Origin: Bacillota bacterium
Lineage (GTDB): Bacteria; Bacillota; Clostridia; Lachnospirales; Lachnospiraceae
Direction: 5' to 3'
DNA: 55,471 nt
NCBI GenBank assembly: GCA_023421505.1
Contig: JAEZTJ010000098.1
Coordinates: 1 to 55,471 of the forward strand
The notes beneath the pieces are model-generated. The model did not search any database. It was not told the DNA's origin and saw only the letters and a program-made list of their open reading frames with translations. The position numbers were made by a program, and so were the translations under genes. Below, one piece after another: positions 7,644 to 17,778 of the stretch; position 1 is the stretch's first letter; every line of letters starts with the position of its first letter.

Positions 7644-9623
7644 ATGAAAAAGAAAAAATCTTTAAAAGTCAAAGCAATTATCTTAATATCATTTATTTTC
7701 ACCGCTCTGATTGGTACAGTAACAACCATTGAATATGTAAATTCAAAAAAGTTAATCCTATCAACCATGGAAAATTCAAGTAAGCAGACAGTCACCATTC
7801 ATGCACAAAAGTTGTCATCCTGGGTGGAATCAAGACTATCCCAGGTAGAAGTTATCGCTAATACGGAATTAGTATCAAGTATGGATTATAGTAAAATAAT
7901 GCCATATTTCAAGAAGGAGCAGCAAAATTATGATGGAGTTTATAACAGCTTTGGAATTTCTGATACAACAGGTAAATTAACGCTGCAAAATGATGTAGTT
8001 GTAGATATCAGTACAGAAGAGACATTTCCGAAGGTAATGCAGGGTGAAAAGATTATATCAAATCCTTTTCAGGATAAGCAAAACCCCGATGATTTAATCA
8101 TTTCAATGGAATGTCCGGTAAGAGATTTCAATGATAATATTGTAGGCCTTGTAAGTGGAGCTTGCTTAGTTACCACTGTTTTTGAAGAAAACACTGGTTT
8201 CCATATCGGTAAAACAGATAAAGTATACATACTAAGCTCTAGCGGCACCGTACTGTACCATCAGGATTCGGCTCTTATGGCTAAGAATTTTCTAGAGGAT
8301 TCAAATAAGGAGTTCTCTGCCTTAGTTAAAAATGCACTTACGAAAGAAAGCTTTCATGGAAAATATAAAGTGAAAAACGATACGAATATGCTGTTCTCCT
8401 CAAAGGTGGAAGGTACAGATTGGTATATGTTTTTACAAGTTCCTACGAAGGAGTATACCCAAAGCCTGAATCAATTACTTTATTTAATTATATTCGTAGC
8501 TGCTGCAGCAATTATATTTCTTATTATATTATTAACCATTCTACTTCGAAGTTTCTTTAAGAGAATGTTGAAAATATCGATGATCGCCGATGAAGTAGCA
8601 AAAGGCAACTTAATAAGCTCTTTGCCGGAAGCCTCTGACGAGCTGGGAAGAATTAACACAAGCTTTAATAAAATGATAAATAATCTTAAAAATATCATAT
8701 TTGAGATCAGGAATGTATCCGGTGTAGTTGCTCAGTCCTCCAACAGCTATAAGCATGTTAGCTTAGAGGTAGTGGAAGGTGGTGTTAATACCAAGAAGTC
8801 AATTGAGAATCTAACCTTATATGCAAAAAATACAGTGAACGAGATTCAAAATATAACAGTATCTGTAAACGATATGGAAAATGAAACGAAGGAACTGGTA
8901 GATATCAGTACTAAGATAGATACGATGATAGCTGAAACAAAGGATAAAACAAGAAACGGTGCAGTTAATTTAGATTCTACCGTTAAACTATTATATAAGA
9001 TTAAGGACAGTGTTAATCTTTCTTCAGAGGTTATTTCAAGACTTGCGAAGGAATCAGAGACAATTGAGAATATTACAACAACGATATCATCGATATCCAA
9101 GCAAACAAACCTATTGGCACTTAATGCGAGTATCGAGGCAGCACGTGCTGGCGAAAACGGCAAAGGGTTTGCTATTGTTGCTGATGAAGTCAGAAAACTG
9201 GCGGAGCAGTCAGCAGATGCAACTCAAGGTATCTCCAATGAGATACTTAAGGTTCGTCAACAAATAGAAAATGCTGTAATAGCGATGAAGGATAGCCTGG
9301 ATTACGTTGGCCTTGGAACAGGCTCGATTGATAATATTATGACGATATTTGCTGATATTGAAGCAGAGATTGAAAAGATAAAGACAGTAAGCACTAGTAT
9401 AACCGGAATTTCAAAGGTTCTGTTTGAGGAAAACAGAAAAATTAATGCGGCTGTTACAAATACATCTGCATTAAGTGAAGAATCAGTTGCAAGTGCAGAG
9501 CAGCTTCAAGCTATGATTGATAATCAAGAAAGAATATTTATAAACCTTAAAGGAGCATCAGAACATCTAGATGAGCTTTCGGCATCGTTAACGAATCAAA
9601 TCTCCAGATTTACATTGGATTAG
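7644..9623 (+). CDS. Methyl-accepting chemotaxis protein with extracellular Cache sensor
   Basis: A 659-residue chemoreceptor. I chose ATG 7644 (MKKKKSLKVKAI) because AGGGA lies about 7 bases upstream; earlier in-frame starts at 7596 and 7608 lack a good site. Order: TM1 at about 8-28, an extracellular double-Cache region of about 240 residues, TM2 near 290-310, a HAMP linker, then the signalling coiled coil whose hairpin tip is NLLALNASIEAARAGENGKG. It would pass ligand occupancy to CheA/CheW. Its position next to a sugar sensing and uptake locus suggests a related attractant, but that is inference. A terminator follows, so it is transcribed alone. Confidence 0.9.
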   Translation: MKKKKSLKVKAIILISFIFTALIGTVTTIEYVNSKKLILSTMENSSKQTVTIHAQKLSSWVESRLSQVEVIANTELVSSMDYSKIMPYFKKEQQNYDGVYNSFGISDTTGKLTLQNDVVVDISTEETFPKVMQGEKIISNPFQDKQNPDDLIISMECPVRDFNDNIVGLVSGACLVTTVFEENTGFHIGKTDKVYILSSSGTVLYHQDSALMAKNFLEDSNKEFSALVKNALTKESFHGKYKVKNDTNMLFSSKVEGTDWYMFLQVPTKEYTQSLNQLLYLIIFVAAAAIIFLIILLTILLRSFFKRMLKISMIADEVAKGNLISSLPEASDELGRINTSFNKMINNLKNIIFEIRNVSGVVAQSSNSYKHVSLEVVEGGVNTKKSIENLTLYAKNTVNEIQNITVSVNDMENETKELVDISTKIDTMIAETKDKTRNGAVNLDSTVKLLYKIKDSVNLSSEVISRLAKESETIENITTTISSISKQTNLLALNASIEAARAGENGKGFAIVADEVRKLAEQSADATQGISNEILKVRQQIENAVIAMKDSLDYVGLGTGSIDNIMTIFADIEAEIEKIKTVSTSITGISKVLFEENRKINAAVTNTSALSEESVASAEQLQAMIDNQERIFINLKGASEHLDELSASLTNQISRFTLD

Positions 9624-9676
9624 GTAATAAGTAGTTAAAAAATAATTAGATAAATGAAATACGAAGTACATTATGG

Positions 9677-9724
9677 ATACTCTATAGAATAGATGAATGA
9701 ATCCTATTCTATAGGGTATTTTTA
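9677..9724 (+). terminator. Intrinsic terminator after the chemoreceptor
   Basis: Arms of about 16 bases (ATACTCTATAGAATAG and CTATTCTATAGGGTAT) pair with one mismatch and are followed by TTTTT. Confidence 0.75.
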
Positions 9725-9754
9725 TGAAAGAATTCGGATGGTAAACTTTACAAA

Positions 9755-9783
9755 TTGACTTACTGTTGATATTGTTCAATAAT
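9755..9783 (+). promoter_or_regulatory. Possible sigma-A promoter for the sensing operon
   Basis: TTGACT (9755-9760) and AATAAT (9778-9783) are separated by 17 bases, 70 bases before the lipoprotein start. Confidence 0.4.
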
Positions 9784-9853
9784 TTGTGATAGAACATACT
9801 TGTTTTGTAATAGTTTAGCCAAGCCTTTTAACCAGTAATATGGAGGAGTATTA

Positions 9854-11383
9854 ATGTTTCATAATAAAAGTGTAGCAAAACAAATGATAATTGGCATTAT
9901 TGGACTAATTACGTTAGCTTTCTTCGCTTCCTGTACAACATCCAAAGGAGAAAAGAAAAATAACAATGAAGCAGATCAAATAAATTTACAAGGAACCGGT
10001 TTTGAGAAGCTTGATCTGCCTGAGAATTATAATATCAGACAATTTGAGGGAACTACCTTGAATTTTATTGTGGAGAATAATTTATATGCTAATATTCTTA
10101 CCCATGAGAGTGAAGAATTCTCTGAGGTAACAGGGATTAATATCAATATAAGAGCAGTAGACTATGATGCTTTGACTCAAAAGGTTAATTTAGATTTTAT
10201 CGCGCATGCGGGCAAATATCAGTTGATTTATGTGGATCCTTATCAGACGTTAAATCGATTCTATAATTATCTGGAGGTTCTCAATCTATATAACCGTACT
10301 CCTGATAGACCTCATGTGATAGGCTTTACAGAGGATTTTATTGATTTTCAGACAGAGGTATGCTCTTACTTTATGAAGAATGATAAAATCTATACGATTC
10401 CCTTTGATAGCGCAACAATGATTCTCTTCTACCGAAAAGATATATTTGCCCGCTACAGGGCTAAAATGATAGAGGAGCTTGATTTTAATCCAACACCGGG
10501 AACCTATGATTTTACTTGGGAAAGGTATTATGAGGTGGCAAAGTGGATTGATGAGAATGTCCCTGAGGAGGAAGTTAAGTACGGCAGCAGTATTATGGCA
10601 CAGGAGCATAATTCGATTCTTTGTGAATTTTCTAATATACTGGATGCATATGGCGGGGATTATTTTTTAGATAAAAATATTGATACCTTAGGCACAAGGA
10701 CTTTTACAGAAATTGACGTGCTTGATTCTGATTTTATTGAAGCAATGGATATGTACAAGAAAGTTGCTTCTGTATCAGCACCGGAGGGCGTAAATTGGAA
10801 TTGGGCAGATGCAGCAGCAGCTTTTAGAAACGGTGAGATAGCAATGATGGCAAATTGGGATGAAAATTATACTTATCTGGAGGATAATATACTTTCAAAG
10901 GTTGCAGGCAAAGTCGGATATGCAATATTGCCTTATGGCGATGTAAAAAGCGGGAATCTATATGGCGGCTCCGGAATTGGGATTAATAAATATGCCTCAG
11001 AGACTGAAAAGGAGGCAGCCTGGCTGTATATTGTATGGGCAACCTCAAAAGAGATGCAGTTAAAGGTATTTAAGCATAAAGAGGGAGGAAGCCTTCCCAC
11101 AAGAAAATCTGTATATGAGGATTTAAGTATAAATAATCAGACAGAAGGCCTGGAAAAGGATAACCCTACGGATTTAATGGATGCTTTCGAACTGGATGCA
11201 TTTATTAAGCATAAAAATGCTGTACTTAACGCGTGGAAACCTGAGAATATTTACTTGAGGCCAAAAACATCAGAATTTTATTCTTTTGAGAAAGTGCTAG
11301 TAAGTAATCTTCATCAGATGATAAAGAACAATTTAGATAGCCGTGAGGTCAGTGAGAAAATCAACAGAGAACTAAGACAATAA
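9854..11383 (+). CDS. Family-1 extracellular solute-binding lipoprotein, probable sensor partner
   Basis: A 509-residue lipoprotein. The signal peptide ends in the lipobox FASC with lipidated C27. The body has the layout of carbohydrate-binding proteins of the MalE/UgpB type (PF01547), including LDFIAHAGKYQLIYVDPY, FRNGEIAMMANWDENY and GYAILPYG. The MalF/MalG permeases expected beside such a protein are absent; a YesM-type kinase and YesN-type regulator follow instead, and the nearby ABC transporter has its own RbsB-type binding protein. I infer it presents a sugar to the kinase at 11504. AGGAGG precedes ATG 9854. Confidence 0.85.
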   Translation: MFHNKSVAKQMIIGIIGLITLAFFASCTTSKGEKKNNNEADQINLQGTGFEKLDLPENYNIRQFEGTTLNFIVENNLYANILTHESEEFSEVTGININIRAVDYDALTQKVNLDFIAHAGKYQLIYVDPYQTLNRFYNYLEVLNLYNRTPDRPHVIGFTEDFIDFQTEVCSYFMKNDKIYTIPFDSATMILFYRKDIFARYRAKMIEELDFNPTPGTYDFTWERYYEVAKWIDENVPEEEVKYGSSIMAQEHNSILCEFSNILDAYGGDYFLDKNIDTLGTRTFTEIDVLDSDFIEAMDMYKKVASVSAPEGVNWNWADAAAAFRNGEIAMMANWDENYTYLEDNILSKVAGKVGYAILPYGDVKSGNLYGGSGIGINKYASETEKEAAWLYIVWATSKEMQLKVFKHKEGGSLPTRKSVYEDLSINNQTEGLEKDNPTDLMDAFELDAFIKHKNAVLNAWKPENIYLRPKTSEFYSFEKVLVSNLHQMIKNNLDSREVSEKINRELRQ

Positions 11384-11466
11384 ATGAGCTCCTTTGAGCT
11401 TAACTTCCGCTCAGAAATAGTATTTATTATGTATATAATACTTGCGCTTATGAGCTATGCAAATGC
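11384..11466 (+). repeat. Half or decayed copy of the 27806/33241 MITE-like element
   Basis: The segment TGAGCTTAACTTCCGCTC at 11395-11412, and the hairpin half after it (AATAGTATTTATTATG...), match the right half of the element at 27806-27956. The left half is missing, and the right terminus (GCAAATGCCTA) has diverged. It fills most of the gap between the binding protein and the kinase. Confidence 0.5.
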
Positions 11467-11503
11467 CTAGAAGTATAAATAAACTGGAAGGAGACAGCTT
11501 TCG

Positions 11504-13249
11504 TTGAAAAAAATTCATTTTTTGAATGCACTACGGGTAAAGCTCGGAATCATTGCCGTGATTCTTATTGCGATACCGATCATGGTTTTCTCTTTCACCT
11601 ATTCAAAAACTGTAAAAGATATCATTCAGAAAAAGTATACAGAATCAGCAATCCAGTCCGTATTTGAGACAGGAGAAAAAATTAATTTAATGCTAGACGA
11701 TCTTGAGGAATTTTCAACTATGGTTATCTCCAATAGTACCTTACTCAGAATGCTAAAAAATCGGTCTGATTACACGCAGGATGATTTTAATAATGTTCTA
11801 AGAACGTTTATTACTTCCAGGGATGATATTGAAGCGATAGATTTGTCGGTAGAAAATAATTATTATTCTACGGGTGTCCGAAAAATCGGATTACCCGATA
11901 GAATTAGCTATAAACTGTTTAATTCTTCCGGACAACCTATCTGGATACCTACAAGATCTAAGATGATAGAGATTCTTTCCGGAACCTTTGAAAAGAAATA
12001 TTTTACCTTAGGGAGAAAAGTCGTAGATTATAATACACTAAAGGATTATGGATTTATTCGATTTGATTTTGAAGAAAATATCCTTAAGGATGCTTATTAC
12101 AGCTTACAGGAGGATGAGACAAGCAGTATTGAAGTGTTTATCTGTGATAATAAAGGTAAAATAATCAGCCATCCAAGCAAAGGGCGAATTGGTGAGACTA
12201 TTCAGAGTGAAGCATATACGGATAAAGTACTAAAGGATTATAAAGGGCATAATTATATGCTTTATAAAACAGACGTGGAAAAGATTGCGATCTATTCTAC
12301 GATAGAGAATAATGATTGGAAAATAATTAAGACGCTGCCTACTAGCTATCTGTATCAGGAGATAAATCATATTCAGAACCAGCTCCTTTTTGGGGGTAGT
12401 GTATATGTCTTTGTAATTATTTTATTTATCTTGATTTTTGCATTCCGCTATACAGAACCGATGATAAAGATGAAGGCAGTTATCAAAAAGGTAGAACAGG
12501 GTGATTTAACAGCCAGGACAGAGATTATGTCAAATGATGAGGTTGGACAGCTCGGTTTAAGCTTAAATAATATGATTGAAAAGATGCAGCTACTCATTGA
12601 TAAGCTGGTAAAGGAAGAGCAGGAGAAAAAAGAGCTTGAGCTAGAGGCACTTCATGCTCAGATTAATCCACATTTTCTCTATAATACTCTAAATACAATT
12701 AAATGGATGGCTAAAATTCAAGGTAATACCAGTGTAAGTAAAGCAATAACAGCACTCATTAAGCTTTTAAGAATCAGTATTAATTTGGGAAGGGATATGA
12801 TTACCTTAAGGGAAGAAATTGATTATGTAGAGAATTATGTACTGATTCAAAAGCTGAGGTTTAATAAGACAATTCATATCCTGAAAAATATTGACGAAAG
12901 CTGCCTCGATTTAACCGTTCCTAAGCTGATTCTTCAACCGATTGTCGAAAATTCAATCATATATGGATTAACAGAGGAGAGAATGGAAATTAGTATTCAG
13001 ATTAAAAGCTTTATTAAGGAGGAGCAGCTTATCATAGAAATCAGTGATGACGGACCCGGAATAGAGGCTGAGGTATTAAAAAATATATTATCAGATTCCA
13101 CGGATAAAAATAAATTCAGTAAAGTAGGTCTTAACAACATAAATCACAGAATTCAGCTTTATTGCGGTAGTGAATATGGGATTGATATCGAAGCGAAAAT
13201 GGGAGTAGGCACTTTAGTAAGATGTCGGCTTTCCAAGAATTCAATGTAA
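11504..13249 (+). CDS. YesM-type sensor histidine kinase
   Basis: A 581-residue membrane kinase. TTG 11504 is the start, supported by AAGGAG about 10 bases upstream. TM1 spans about 14-36, an extracellular Cache-like sensor fills about 37-295, and TM2 spans about 297-320. HAMP follows, then the His_kinase domain (PF06580) with phospho-acceptor H390 in INPHFLYNTLNTIKWM, and an ATPase domain with DDGPGIE and GVGTLV. This LytS/YesM class usually pairs with AraC-type response regulators, exactly what follows at 13362. The upstream binding lipoprotein is the likely ligand-presenting partner. Confidence 0.92.
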   Translation: MKKIHFLNALRVKLGIIAVILIAIPIMVFSFTYSKTVKDIIQKKYTESAIQSVFETGEKINLMLDDLEEFSTMVISNSTLLRMLKNRSDYTQDDFNNVLRTFITSRDDIEAIDLSVENNYYSTGVRKIGLPDRISYKLFNSSGQPIWIPTRSKMIEILSGTFEKKYFTLGRKVVDYNTLKDYGFIRFDFEENILKDAYYSLQEDETSSIEVFICDNKGKIISHPSKGRIGETIQSEAYTDKVLKDYKGHNYMLYKTDVEKIAIYSTIENNDWKIIKTLPTSYLYQEINHIQNQLLFGGSVYVFVIILFILIFAFRYTEPMIKMKAVIKKVEQGDLTARTEIMSNDEVGQLGLSLNNMIEKMQLLIDKLVKEEQEKKELELEALHAQINPHFLYNTLNTIKWMAKIQGNTSVSKAITALIKLLRISINLGRDMITLREEIDYVENYVLIQKLRFNKTIHILKNIDESCLDLTVPKLILQPIVENSIIYGLTEERMEISIQIKSFIKEEQLIIEISDDGPGIEAEVLKNILSDSTDKNKFSKVGLNNINHRIQLYCGSEYGIDIEAKMGVGTLVRCRLSKNSM

Positions 13250-13361
13250 GTATGCCGCTTAAGCGGCAGATAGGGGTTAGGTTGAAAAATCAAAGATTTT
13301 TCAATCGGCAAATTTGTGCGCTGCCCAAATTCGCAGGTTTTGGCGGCAGATGGGGGTTAAT
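13250..13361 (+). repeat. Stacked-hairpin leader cassette upstream of the response regulator
   Basis: The gap holds a GCCGCTTAAGCGGC palindrome, then GCGGCAGATAGGGGTTA (13263-13279), a hairpin TTGAAAAATC/GATTTTTCAA and an AATTTGTGCGCTGC segment. A second near-identical 17-mer, GCGGCAGATGGGGGTTA (13343-13359), follows, and its G-run is the ribosome binding site of the next gene. The hairpins thus sit between direct copies of the binding-site sequence, as at 46870-46984. Confidence 0.7.
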
Positions 13362-14954
13362 ATGTATAAGGTGCTAATAGTAGAAGATGAGGTTCTTGTG
13401 AGAGTTGGCCTTAAAACGACAATTGACTGGGAGGCGCTCGGCTTTACCATCATATCGGAAGCCTCTAACGGCGAGCAGGGATTAGAGTTTTATCAAAAGC
13501 ATAGACCGGATGTTGTTATTACAGATATTAAAATGCCAAAACAGGATGGTTTATGGCTGATTGAACAAATACGAAAGGATAATTCAGAAACAAAAATACT
13601 TGTGTTAACCTGCTATGATGATTTTTCTTATGCAAGAAAGGCTTTAAAGGTTGGTGCGGATGATTATATATTAAAATCAGAGGTTGAAGATGAGGAACTA
13701 ATTAAGCTTATGAACTCGGTTAAAGCTAAGCTTGATACACAAAATAAAGCAAAGGCAGGAACGGACAGAAATCCGATAGACTCTGAAAGCCTTAAACATT
13801 CCTTAATGACAGATTTAATGAAGTGCAGCTTTGAGGTTGATGACAGACTAATCGAATCGCTTCAGAAGCTCAATTTTCCTATAACCGATTCAGCTTTCGC
13901 TTTTATAGGTATATCAACGCTTCCGCATAGTCAGGATAGGCAAATGGATATGCAGCAGGTAAACGATGCTGTGATGAATATCCTATATGAGCAGGCTAAT
14001 CAATATGAGATATCTTACTTAGCCGGTCAGCAAAATAATATAAATCTGCTGTTTTTAGCTTCCGCTAGGCTTAATCCTGTTGAGATAAAAAGAATACTAT
14101 CCTTTGTGGTAAACGGTGCAAAGCAGTATTTCGATATCTTGGTTCATACAGTTTATACCAAGGTTTTTCATCAAATCAATATGGCTGGGACAATGTATAG
14201 GGATTTTTTACAAAAGACACAGATTATATTTTATCAATCAAACGATGCCAGTGTAATCAGGGTGATGGAGATGATTAGCTTTACCGAGCCAAATGTATTT
14301 GAATTAAAAAAGAAATATAATATTAATTTCATTGAGGCAATCGGATATGAGAATTATGAATCGACCACTGAGCTGCTCACAGAGATGGATAAGCATTTTG
14401 AACAAAGCTTAGTAACTCCGAATATAGTAAAGATTTTCTATTCAAACCTGATGGGAGATTTATTTAATAATTATGGTTTTTTTCTTGCGGGCAGTGAGGT
14501 ATTTGATACTCATGAAACCTATCACTACAAGATTATTAACGCAGAAAGACTTACGGATATTCATCAGCTATTCCTGACATTTTCGAAAGCTCTGATCAAT
14601 GAGATAAAAAATATGCGCCACAGTAACTCAAAATTCTTGATTAACATGACGCTCAAATTTATTGAAAATCATTACATGGAGGATATATCTCTTGAGGATG
14701 TCGCAAAGGAAATGAATATATCAAAGCATTATCTTTGCAGCATATTTAAAAAAGAGACCGGTGAAAATATGTCGCTGTATATTAATAAGCTGAGAATAGA
14801 AAAGGCAAAACAGCTTTTATTAGAGCCGGACAGCAGGATAAAAGAAATATTTGAAAAGGTCGGATATTCAAATCAGCAGTATTTTAGTAAAATCTTTAAG
14901 AAAATTACCGGTATGACCATAATTGAATATAAAGACACTATGATTAAAAAGTAA
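13362..14954 (+). CDS. YesN-type AraC-family response regulator
   Basis: A 530-residue two-component regulator. ATG 13362 follows GGGGG by 5 bases; upstream in-frame codons lie inside the hairpin leader. The receiver domain (1-120) has the acidic pocket VEDE, phospho-acceptor D55 in VVITDIKMP, and the later GADDYILK. A 300-residue helical linker follows, then two AraC helix-turn-helix motifs at the C-terminus (ISLEDVAKEMNISKHYLCSI and FEKVGYSNQQYFSKIFKKITGM). Partner of the kinase at 11504, it probably activates the transporter genes beginning at 15306. Confidence 0.93.
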   Translation: MYKVLIVEDEVLVRVGLKTTIDWEALGFTIISEASNGEQGLEFYQKHRPDVVITDIKMPKQDGLWLIEQIRKDNSETKILVLTCYDDFSYARKALKVGADDYILKSEVEDEELIKLMNSVKAKLDTQNKAKAGTDRNPIDSESLKHSLMTDLMKCSFEVDDRLIESLQKLNFPITDSAFAFIGISTLPHSQDRQMDMQQVNDAVMNILYEQANQYEISYLAGQQNNINLLFLASARLNPVEIKRILSFVVNGAKQYFDILVHTVYTKVFHQINMAGTMYRDFLQKTQIIFYQSNDASVIRVMEMISFTEPNVFELKKKYNINFIEAIGYENYESTTELLTEMDKHFEQSLVTPNIVKIFYSNLMGDLFNNYGFFLAGSEVFDTHETYHYKIINAERLTDIHQLFLTFSKALINEIKNMRHSNSKFLINMTLKFIENHYMEDISLEDVAKEMNISKHYLCSIFKKETGENMSLYINKLRIEKAKQLLLEPDSRIKEIFEKVGYSNQQYFSKIFKKITGMTIIEYKDTMIKK

Positions 14955-15305
14955 AAAACACCAAAGCAGACGGACAGCCTAATTGCTCCCTCCGCATTCA
15001 TCTCCTATGAAAGCCTGTAAAATAAATCAGAATAACTCCTTCAAATTGCAGATTATTGTCTGGAATATTGAGTGGAGTTATTTTTTTGCTGCTATTTGTC
15101 CAATGTTATCGTAATCCAGTATAAAGAAATCGCAATTTTGTATAAAATCTAGCGGGTGTATTATTTCAAAAAAATTTAATAGGTAAAATTGTATATAAAC
15201 GCATTAATACAGAACATTATTTTGTTTATTATTTTGATGTATTATTTTACTTACAGAGGCGGACAAAAACAAATGCCTAAGAATATTAGAAAGGGGAAGC
15301 GATTA
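14955..15305 (+). other. Intergenic region before the sugar ABC operon
   Basis: This 351-base AT-rich stretch contains one terminator (15031-15087). Beyond it I see no convincing coding sequence. It is where the promoter and YesN-type operator of the transporter operon must lie, but I cannot pick a single -35/-10 pair with confidence. Confidence 0.5.
15031..15087 (+). terminator. Intrinsic terminator after the response regulator
   Basis: AATAACTCC (15031-15039) pairs with GGAGTTATT, which runs into a T-tract (TTTTTTT). The loop is long, about 34 bases. Confidence 0.6.
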
Positions 15306-16820
15306 ATGAAAAATTCAGACATTAAGCTAAGAGTGTCTAATATTGAAAAATCCTTTCCGGGGGTAAAGGCACTGAGCCAAGTTAATTTCTCGGTCAGAAA
15401 GGGCACTGTTCATGTGTTATGCGGTGAAAACGGAGCAGGAAAATCCACTCTGATGAAAGTCATCAACGGGATATACCGAGCAGATGCAGGAGAGATATTA
15501 ATCGATGGAAAACAGGTTGATATTAAAAATCCGATCCAGGCAAGAAGCTTAGGGATATCAATGATCTTTCAGGAGCTAAATTACATGCCTGAGATGACCA
15601 TTGAAGAAAGCCTTTTTGTCGGCAATTGGCCGAGAGACCGATATGGGAAAATTGACTGGAAGGAAATCAGAATACGTACCGTTGAGCTTATAAAGAGAGA
15701 AAATCTAAAATACGATCCGGAAACAAAGCTTAAGGATTTATCAGTGTCCGATATTCAGATGCTAGAGATATTAAAGGCAATTTCCTATAACTCTGACATT
15801 ATCATAATGGATGAGCCAACATCAGCGATTACCAATAAAGAAGTGGAAGTACTGTTTCAAAAAATAAATGAGTTAAAGCAGCGCGGAGCAAGTATTATTT
15901 ATATCTCTCACAAGATGGATGAGATCTTTCGAATTGCTGATGAGATTACGGTATTTCGTGATGGATGTGTTGTAGATTCAAGACCAATTGAACAGTATAC
16001 GCTTGAAACTGTTATACAACAGATGGTAGGCAGAAAGCTTGAGAACAATTATCCGAAGGAAGAGTTAAAGCTAGGCGATGAAATATTAAGAGTCAAGAGC
16101 TTTACCCAGAAAGGTAAATTTGAAGATGTTAACTTTCATGTGAAGGAAGGTGAAATCATAGGCTTTGCGGGACTGATGGGTGCAGGCAGAACAGAAGTAA
16201 TGAGAAGCCTATTCGGACTCGATCCCTATCAATCAGGTGAAATATTTATTAAAAATAATAAGACGGTAATAAAGAATGTAAAAAGCAGTATTGACAAGAA
16301 GATGGTTATGCTCTCAGAGGACAGACGCAGATTTGGTATCATACCGGTTCGCAGTATCAGAGAAAATGTATCACTTGCAAGTCTGAAAAAATTCATTCAT
16401 CATGGCAGGCTTCATGAGGCGGAGGAAAATAAGGCAGTTACAGAATACTGTGCAAAGATGAATGTTAAAGCACCGGATTATGAAACAAAAATACAATCCT
16501 TAAGCGGCGGTAATCAGCAAAAAGTAATTCTTGCAAAGTGGATGGTGACAAATCCGGATATCTTAATCGTTGATGAACCGACAAGAGGAATTGATGTTGG
16601 AGCAAAATACGAGATTTATAAATTAATGACTGAGTTAGCGAAACAGAAAAAGGCTTTGATTATGGTCTCTTCAGAATTACCGGAGTTAATCGGAATGTGC
16701 GATAGAATTTATATTATGGCTAAAGGAAAGGTTACCGGTATGTTGACAAGAGATGAGTTCTCTCAGGAAAGTATCATGGCTTACGCTACAGCTACCAAAA
16801 CTCAGAAAGAGGTGAAATAA
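15306..16820 (+). CDS. Sugar ABC transporter ATP-binding protein, RbsA/MglA type
   Basis: A 504-residue cytoplasmic ATPase with two ABC modules, the usual length for the CUT2 sugar class. ATG 15306 is preceded by AAAGGGG; an in-frame TTG at 15189 has no site. Module 1 has Walker A GENGAGKST and Walker B IIIMDEPTSAI; module 2 has the characteristic degenerate loop GLMGAGRTE, the signature LSGGNQQKV and LIVDEPTRGIDVG. It energises import through the permease at 16822 with the binding protein at 17845. The sugar is not readable, but the neighbouring polyol dehydrogenase suggests a pentose, hexose or polyol. Confidence 0.94.
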   Translation: MKNSDIKLRVSNIEKSFPGVKALSQVNFSVRKGTVHVLCGENGAGKSTLMKVINGIYRADAGEILIDGKQVDIKNPIQARSLGISMIFQELNYMPEMTIEESLFVGNWPRDRYGKIDWKEIRIRTVELIKRENLKYDPETKLKDLSVSDIQMLEILKAISYNSDIIIMDEPTSAITNKEVEVLFQKINELKQRGASIIYISHKMDEIFRIADEITVFRDGCVVDSRPIEQYTLETVIQQMVGRKLENNYPKEELKLGDEILRVKSFTQKGKFEDVNFHVKEGEIIGFAGLMGAGRTEVMRSLFGLDPYQSGEIFIKNNKTVIKNVKSSIDKKMVMLSEDRRRFGIIPVRSIRENVSLASLKKFIHHGRLHEAEENKAVTEYCAKMNVKAPDYETKIQSLSGGNQQKVILAKWMVTNPDILIVDEPTRGIDVGAKYEIYKLMTELAKQKKALIMVSSELPELIGMCDRIYIMAKGKVTGMLTRDEFSQESIMAYATATKTQKEVK

Positions 16821-16821
16821 A

Positions 16822-17778
16822 TTGAATACGTCAAAGAGTAAATTTATCAATAATATTAAAACCAAGTACAGTATATATTTTGTTCTCATAGCTCTATTTA
16901 TTTTTTGCTGGCTGGCGAACAAGAACTTTGTATCAGTTGCAAATCTGCAGAATATCTCCACACAGATTTCAGTGGGAACTATTCTGGCCTTCGGACAGAC
17001 TATTCTGATTATTTCAGGAATGCTAGACTTATCGTCAGCTTCCGTATTAGCGCTTGCAGGTGTCCTGTCAATATCAGCTTATACGAGTACAGGTTCCCTG
17101 GCCATAGGCTTTATAGTTGCAATACTGGTAGGCGTAGGCTGTAACGTATTAAATGGCTTAATGGTAACGAAATATAAGACACCTCCCTTTATTGCCACCC
17201 TTGCAATGATGGCTATGGCAAGAGGAGCCGCCCTGTTATATACAAACGGGCAGAACTTATACCAGATTGGGGATTATGTCAAATTTGGTCAAGGAAAGAT
17301 AGTCGGCATTCCGACACCAATGCTTTTCTTAGTTGGAACACTCATTATCACCTGGTATCTCTTAAGACATACCGTATTCGGCAGATCCATCTACGCCATC
17401 GGTGGTAATGAAGAAGCAGCAAATGCTTCCGGTATTAATGTAAATCGTATCAAAATGAGAGCCTTTATTATTAACGGTATCTTAGTTGGTATTGCCGGTG
17501 TACTCTTTATGTCCCGTGTTAACGGAGGTATGCCAAATGGTGCAATCGGTTACGAATTCAAAGCTCTTACTGCAGCCGTAATCGGCGGTACAAGCTTTAC
17601 AGGCGGTATCGGTACGGCAGCAGGAACGCTGGCAGGTGCGTTTATCGTAGGATTTCTTGATAATATCATGGTACTTGTCGGAGTTAACTCTTATTTACAG
17701 CAGATCGTCAGAGGTGCAATCATTGCGCTCGCTGTTATGTATGACATCTGGGCTAAAACAAAGAGAAGCAAACGCTAG
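16822..17778 (+). CDS. Sugar ABC transporter permease, RbsC type
   Basis: A 318-residue inner-membrane protein with eight to ten hydrophobic helices of the BPD_transp_2 family (PF02653). Marker segments are GTILAFGQTILIISGMLDLS, ALAGVLSISA, YAIGGNEEAANASGINV and LTAAVIGGTSFTGGIGT. The start is TTG 16822, one base after the ATPase stop, with AGAGGTG upstream, so the two are translationally coupled. It forms the channel of the CUT2 importer. Confidence 0.93.
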   Translation: MNTSKSKFINNIKTKYSIYFVLIALFIFCWLANKNFVSVANLQNISTQISVGTILAFGQTILIISGMLDLSSASVLALAGVLSISAYTSTGSLAIGFIVAILVGVGCNVLNGLMVTKYKTPPFIATLAMMAMARGAALLYTNGQNLYQIGDYVKFGQGKIVGIPTPMLFLVGTLIITWYLLRHTVFGRSIYAIGGNEEAANASGINVNRIKMRAFIINGILVGIAGVLFMSRVNGGMPNGAIGYEFKALTAAVIGGTSFTGGIGTAAGTLAGAFIVGFLDNIMVLVGVNSYLQQIVRGAIIALAVMYDIWAKTKRSKR

